Part shown: piece after piece, positions 13,951 to 16,770 of the stretch
Layout: each line of letters starts with the position of its first letter
Position numbering within the stretch: position 1 is the first letter of the stretch
The notes under the pieces: generated by a model
Database searches by the model: none
What the model saw: only the letters and a program-made list of their open reading frames with translations
What the model was told of the DNA's origin: nothing
Program-made: the position numbers and the translations under genes
Origin: CAZVWH01 sp964631175
Lineage (GTDB): Bacteria; Planctomycetota; Phycisphaerae; Sedimentisphaerales; Anaerobacaceae
Direction: 5' to 3'
Assembly (NCBI GenBank): GCA_964631175.1
Contig: CAZVWH010000064.1
Location: 1-16,770, forward strand
Length of the DNA stretch: 16,770 bases

Positions 13951-15295
13951 ATCCTTTGCTCAGCTTGACAACAACAATACTTGTATCATCAATCTGCTCG
14001 GCAAGTCCGACAAACCGCCTTCTGTATCTTAAAATATTCTTAAGCATCTGTTGTGCCGAGCCGTCGGCATATTTCTTTGCTGTCCCGATCAATTGTTCCT
14101 TGCCCCATAACTGGTCATCAAAATTAACTGCGTCAATCAATCCATCGGTATAAAAAAGTAAACTATCGCCGTCTTTTAGCTCTACAGTTTCAATCTCATA
14201 TTTTGCCTTTTCATCAACACCAAGTACCAGGCCGCCCTTTTCCAAATCCGTAATCCGGCCGTTTCTTATCAGCACAGCCGGCTCATGTCCACAATTACAA
14301 TAGCTTATAATCTGTTCTTTAGCGTCAATGACAGCGTAAAAGAGCGTGATAAACTCACCGTCACTACATTCTTTGCACGCCATTTTATTGAGCTTATGGA
14401 TAGCCCCTTGGCTCCAGAATATATTTGCAGCACATTCCATGTCTCTCTCCAGCAGCTTATTATCGCTGAAACGCTCGCCATGGTTGAATCGGACGTTATC
14501 CTCACCGTATTCGGTATCCATGTAAGCCCACAAGGCACCTCGAAACAGACTCATCATAAGTGCAGCAGGAATCCCTTTACCAATTACATCAGCAATCGCT
14601 ACCGCAACGCAATCATCGGTAATTTGAAGAAAATCGTAGAAATCACCGCCTACGTCGAAACAAGGAATGTAAGTAGCCGCGATATCCAGTCCCGTTATCT
14701 GTGGTGCGATTTGCGGAATCATCTTTCGCTGGACAAATCCTGCCAGCCGCATCTGCTCAGCCGCCCGCGCCCCTTCAATCTTCTCAGCGTAAAGCTTAGC
14801 ATTGGTTATCGCCACGGCACACTGCGAGGCGACCGCACGGGCAAGGTTTATATCATTCTCGTCAAAGTGCTTTGGCTTTGGACTATAAAGCCGAAGCACG
14901 CCGATAGGCTTATTCCTGAATCCCGCAGGGACGGTAAGCTGGCTAACCAGGCCTTCCTTAATGGTCGCCTCTTTGTATTTGACTCTGTCATCGACCCGCA
15001 TATCGTCCAGCACCACAGCTTCACCCGCAAAGGCAGCTTTAACCACGGTGTCATCTTTAGTAACCGGCCCCTTGTTGCGGTATTCTTCGCTAAGCCCGTA
15101 AGTGCTTCGCATCTTCAAATCATTGGTCTGCTCATTCAGCAGACGTATCGAGCAGGCCTTGACACCTACGATCTTCACCGCTGCCTCAGCGAGCTTATCC
15201 AGCACCTCCTGAAGTGAGAGCTCTCCTGCCACCAGCGTAGTAAGCTGGTAAATCTGCTCGTCTCTGGCTATTTGTTTTTTTGTCTTTCTTGGCAT
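13949..15295 (-). CDS. GAF domain plus SpoIIE/PP2C-type serine phosphatase
   Basis: A 448-residue cytoplasmic protein without membrane segments. A GAF sensor domain (about 28-166) contains VGVKACSIRLLNEQ, VVLDDMRVDDR and IGVLRLYSPK. A linker helix (167-195) leads to a SpoIIE/RsbU-like phosphatase domain (200-446) with FDVGGDFYDF (Asp218), IADVIGKGIPAALMM (Asp236), FITLFYAVID, CGHEPAVLI, FYTDGLIDA (Asp384) and DDTSIVV (Asp437), so the metal-binding aspartates are in place. Such proteins dephosphorylate anti-sigma-factor antagonists in partner-switching pathways. Residues 258-310 between MMSLFRGALWAYM and GEFITLF are longer than usual and contain CxxC-like cysteines (MACKEC). No anti-sigma or antagonist gene is nearby, so the partners are unknown. 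It is the first gene of the minus-strand block; the ribosome binding site is weak. Confidence 0.93.
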   Translation of the reverse strand: MPRKTKKQIARDEQIYQLTTLVAGELSLQEVLDKLAEAAVKIVGVKACSIRLLNEQTNDLKMRSTYGLSEEYRNKGPVTKDDTVVKAAFAGEAVVLDDMRVDDRVKYKEATIKEGLVSQLTVPAGFRNKPIGVLRLYSPKPKHFDENDINLARAVASQCAVAITNAKLYAEKIEGARAAEQMRLAGFVQRKMIPQIAPQITGLDIAATYIPCFDVGGDFYDFLQITDDCVAVAIADVIGKGIPAALMMSLFRGALWAYMDTEYGEDNVRFNHGERFSDNKLLERDMECAANIFWSQGAIHKLNKMACKECSDGEFITLFYAVIDAKEQIISYCNCGHEPAVLIRNGRITDLEKGGLVLGVDEKAKYEIETVELKDGDSLLFYTDGLIDAVNFDDQLWGKEQLIGTAKKYADGSAQQMLKNILRYRRRFVGLAEQIDDTSIVVVKLSKG

Positions 15296-15311
15296 AATCT
15301 TCTACCGCCGC

Positions 15312-15409
15312 GTGGCACGGCCATCCCTTCGACTTGGTTCGACTTTGCTCACCACAGGTCGCTCAGGACAGGCTTGGCCACGTTTTCACGGGCTGCAAGC
15401 CCGTGCCAC
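15312..15409. repeat. Inverted-repeat element (GTGGCACGG ends, CACGGGCT hairpin)
   Basis: Perfect 9-bp ends GTGGCACGG (15312-15320) and CCGTGCCAC (15401-15409). A tight hairpin CACGGGCT-GCA-AGCCCGTG occupies 15387-15405 at the right side. The middle holds TTCGACTTTGCTCA and CGCTCAGGACAGG words of the FDKLRA-type dispersed family. Confidence 0.75.
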
Positions 15410-15559
15410 TAAGTCAAGCTGGATTATATTCGACTTTGGAACGTTCGTGAACCGAAATCTACTTTATACTTACCCAGCGCTGAAATTGTTCATTTGCATG
15501 AATTGATTTCGTTGATTAACATAGTGCAAATAGATTCCTGGTTATTGGTTATTGTGCTT

Positions 15560-15690
15560 TGTTGAAAAGCCTCACCGTCGTTTCGACCGAAGCGACGCGG
15601 AGCGTCGCGAAGTGGAGAAATCTGCTCAAAAATAGATTTCTCGATTCGCCTGCGGCTCGCTCGAAATGACATTCTGAACTCTTTTCAACA
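15560..15690. repeat. Palindromic element with 10-bp terminal inverted repeats (GTCATTTCGAG family)
   Basis: Perfect ends TGTTGAAAAG (15560-15569) and CTTTTCAACA (15681-15690). The centre has GAGAAATCT (15615-15623) facing AGATTTCTC (15634-15642), and CTCGAAATGAC near the right end. It resembles the element at 5759-5897 in plan but with different sequence. Confidence 0.78.
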
Positions 15691-15696
15691 GAGCAT

Positions 15697-15730
15697 GGTT
15701 ATTGGTTATTGGTAACCGGTTATTGGTAGC
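15697..15730. repeat. TTGGTTATTGG-type tandem repeat patch
   Basis: GGTTATTGGTTATTGGTAAC followed by CGGTTATTGGTAGC. Another short patch at 15535-15556 (CCTGGTTATTGGTTATTG) flanks the element at 15560-15690 on its other side, so the palindromic element may have inserted into an older repeat tract. Confidence 0.65.
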
Positions 15731-15792
15731 TTTTAAGGCCTGGTTCAAATAAATCATATTCTGGGTAACATTGATCTGTGGCTCCATAGTGT

Positions 15793-15924
15793 GTGGCAGC
15801 CTCATCCTTTAGTCCCGTCAGGGACACCTAACGGTGGGATGGGGCTGGTTACGCCGTTGTTGGAGCTTTGCCATCCCCAAGCCTTCGACAAGCTCAGGCG
15901 GGGCGCTGCGCTTGAGGCTGCCAC
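15793..15924. repeat. Inverted-repeat element with 12-bp perfect ends (GTGGCAGCCTCA)
   Basis: Ends GTGGCAGCCTCA (15793-15804) and TGAGGCTGCCAC (15913-15924) are exact complements. The interior includes TCCCGTCAGGGA, GGGATGGGG facing CCATCCCC, and CCTTCGACAAGCTCAGG. No coding potential. Confidence 0.75.
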
Positions 15925-15989
15925 CCAAGATTGAACCATGCCGCTTTTAACTATTTACCAATTACCAATTATCATTTACTAGATCTGAA

Positions 15990-16265
15990 ATGAGCAAGAT
16001 AGCCAAGCACATAATTTTCACCGGACATGTTCAGGGCGTGGGCTTTCGCTTCACTGCGCATCGGATGGCTAACCGACATCAGCTAACCGGCTTTGTCCGC
16101 AATTTGCCGGATGGCAATGTTGAAGTGCTTGTTCAAGGCTTTGGACAGAATATAGATGATTGCATCGAGGATATTAAAAGTGCTTTTACCGGCTATATAA
16201 GAGAAACCAAAATCAATGAAATTCCCTTCGATCCAAGATACAAAGACTTTGGAATCACATTCTGA
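15990..16265 (+). CDS. acyP: Acylphosphatase
   Basis: A 91-residue protein of the usual acylphosphatase length. It hydrolyses carboxyl-phosphate bonds of acyl phosphates in the cytoplasm. The signature GHVQGVGFRFTAHRMA carries the catalytic Arg and phosphate-binding loop, and GFVRNLPDGNVEVLVQG contains the catalytic Asn. The C-terminal half has the normal alpha/beta pattern but lacks the more typical ending with GF.I. Start ATG 15990 has a weak ribosome binding site (a repeat patch lies directly upstream, 15949-15979). It is a single gene, divergent from the phosphatase block and convergent with the last gene of the window. Confidence 0.93.
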   Translation: MSKIAKHIIFTGHVQGVGFRFTAHRMANRHQLTGFVRNLPDGNVEVLVQGFGQNIDDCIEDIKSAFTGYIRETKINEIPFDPRYKDFGITF

Positions 16266-16366
16266 TTCGTTGCACTCGATATAAACCTGTTTTAAATCAG
16301 CACTTTATTACCGCTCCCTCACGGTCGCTGCTCTTTGGGAAATCGCAAATATTTTTATGGTACGTA

Positions 16367-16759
16367 TTATTCTCCGAGGTGGCGGACGATGCCGAGCTTG
16401 CGAGGTACAATTAAATCTGCTTTCCTGGCTGTCTGGTCTTCTTTTGTCTTGTAATTTACATCCATGATCTCAATAAATTCGGCTGTATATTCTTTCAACA
16501 CTCCGCAATACTCCAACATCTTATCACCCTTAATCATATCGATAACAACTTTATGGCCAATATATTTTTCTAGCAAAGGCTCGTAAGAAGTCCCCACCGT
16601 ACTTATCAACTCCTGTTGCATCTTAGATACATATTTATCCTGTGAAGATAATACCGCCCCTGCGGGAGTAGCTTTCTTAACGTGGCTCATTAGCAGACCA
16701 ACCACCTCCATTACCGAGTCTCTTACTGTTTTGAAAATATTCTTTATTCTTCTTTTCAT
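16367..16759 (-). CDS. Unrecognised conserved-looking protein, possibly cut by the window edge
   Basis: 130 residues from ATG 16759. The frame remains open upstream to the window end, and GGAGG directly abuts the ATG with no spacer, so the real start may lie outside. No signal peptide or membrane segment is obvious; VMEVVGLLMSHV is only weakly hydrophobic. The best-formed part (about 58-100: YEPLLEKYIGHKVVIDMI, EYCGVLKEYTAEFIEIMDV) alternates beta-like hydrophobics and resembles a small beta-barrel module. The C-terminus has a basic KADLIVPRKLGIVRHLGE end. I do not recognise the family. Codon pattern and the absence of stops support a real gene. Confidence 0.6.
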   Translation of the reverse strand: MKRRIKNIFKTVRDSVMEVVGLLMSHVKKATPAGAVLSSQDKYVSKMQQELISTVGTSYEPLLEKYIGHKVVIDMIKGDKMLEYCGVLKEYTAEFIEIMDVNYKTKEDQTARKADLIVPRKLGIVRHLGE

Positions 16760-16770
16760 CCTCCGCAGGA

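Larger units (their letters stand above)
15296..15989. other. Repeat-rich spacer between the phosphatase and acylphosphatase genes
   Basis: About 690 bases with no supported gene. Three separate inverted-repeat elements (15312-15409, 15560-15690, 15793-15924) and three TTGGTTATTGG-type patches are packed in series. Reading frames here are translations of the repeats. Both divergent promoters must lie within it; none is clearly visible. Confidence 0.6.

Noticed and set aside
14285..15217. 310-residue plus-strand frame opposite the SpoIIE phosphatase gene
   Set aside because: The minus-strand frame has full GAF and SpoIIE signatures; the plus-strand product shows no recognisable domain.

Overview
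The window looks like chromosomal DNA of a planctomycete, probably from the class Phycisphaerae. This placement is inferred from gene content: a DUF1080 secreted protein, a small bacterial histone, and a cmk-plsC-ispH-rpsA neighbourhood, together with intergenic spaces packed with dispersed repeats. No rRNA or tRNA was found to confirm it. A run of exactly 100 N at 13099-13198 marks a scaffold join, so this is a draft or metagenome assembly.

Left part (1-3178, minus strand): a glycogen or maltooligosaccharide cluster. In transcription order it holds a GT-B glycosyltransferase of the glycogen-synthase type, a GH57 amylase-like protein, and the N-terminal part of a glycogen debranching enzyme that runs off the left edge. 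The GH57 protein keeps the nucleophile glutamate, but the motif that should carry the acid/base aspartate has a tyrosine instead. A gene-free stretch of about 0.9 kb follows.

Middle (4106-6737): a 61-residue bacterial histone on the minus strand, then three small plus-strand genes (a DUF2007-like acidic protein, an arginine-rich small protein, and a coiled-coil lipoprotein). They are separated by long AT-rich spacers that hold inverted-repeat elements.

Right part (6955-15295, all minus strand): in transcription order, a GAF plus SpoIIE-type phosphatase, cytidylate kinase (cmk), a PlsC-type acyltransferase, a DUF1080 secreted protein, IspH, a six-domain ribosomal protein S1, and a membrane PIN-TRAM protein of the YacL type. 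This is mostly a housekeeping block serving nucleotide, phospholipid and isoprenoid synthesis and translation. The DUF1080 gene appears to be an insertion into it. An acylphosphatase (plus) and an unrecognised protein (minus, probably cut by the window edge) close the window.

The most distinctive feature beyond the genes is the density and variety of short dispersed repeats. They include TTGGTTATTGG-type repeats at gene borders, a 7-bp-period repeat running into the assembly gap, at least four palindromic elements with terminal inverted repeats, a MITE-like pair, and two repeat words that appear in frame inside ispH.
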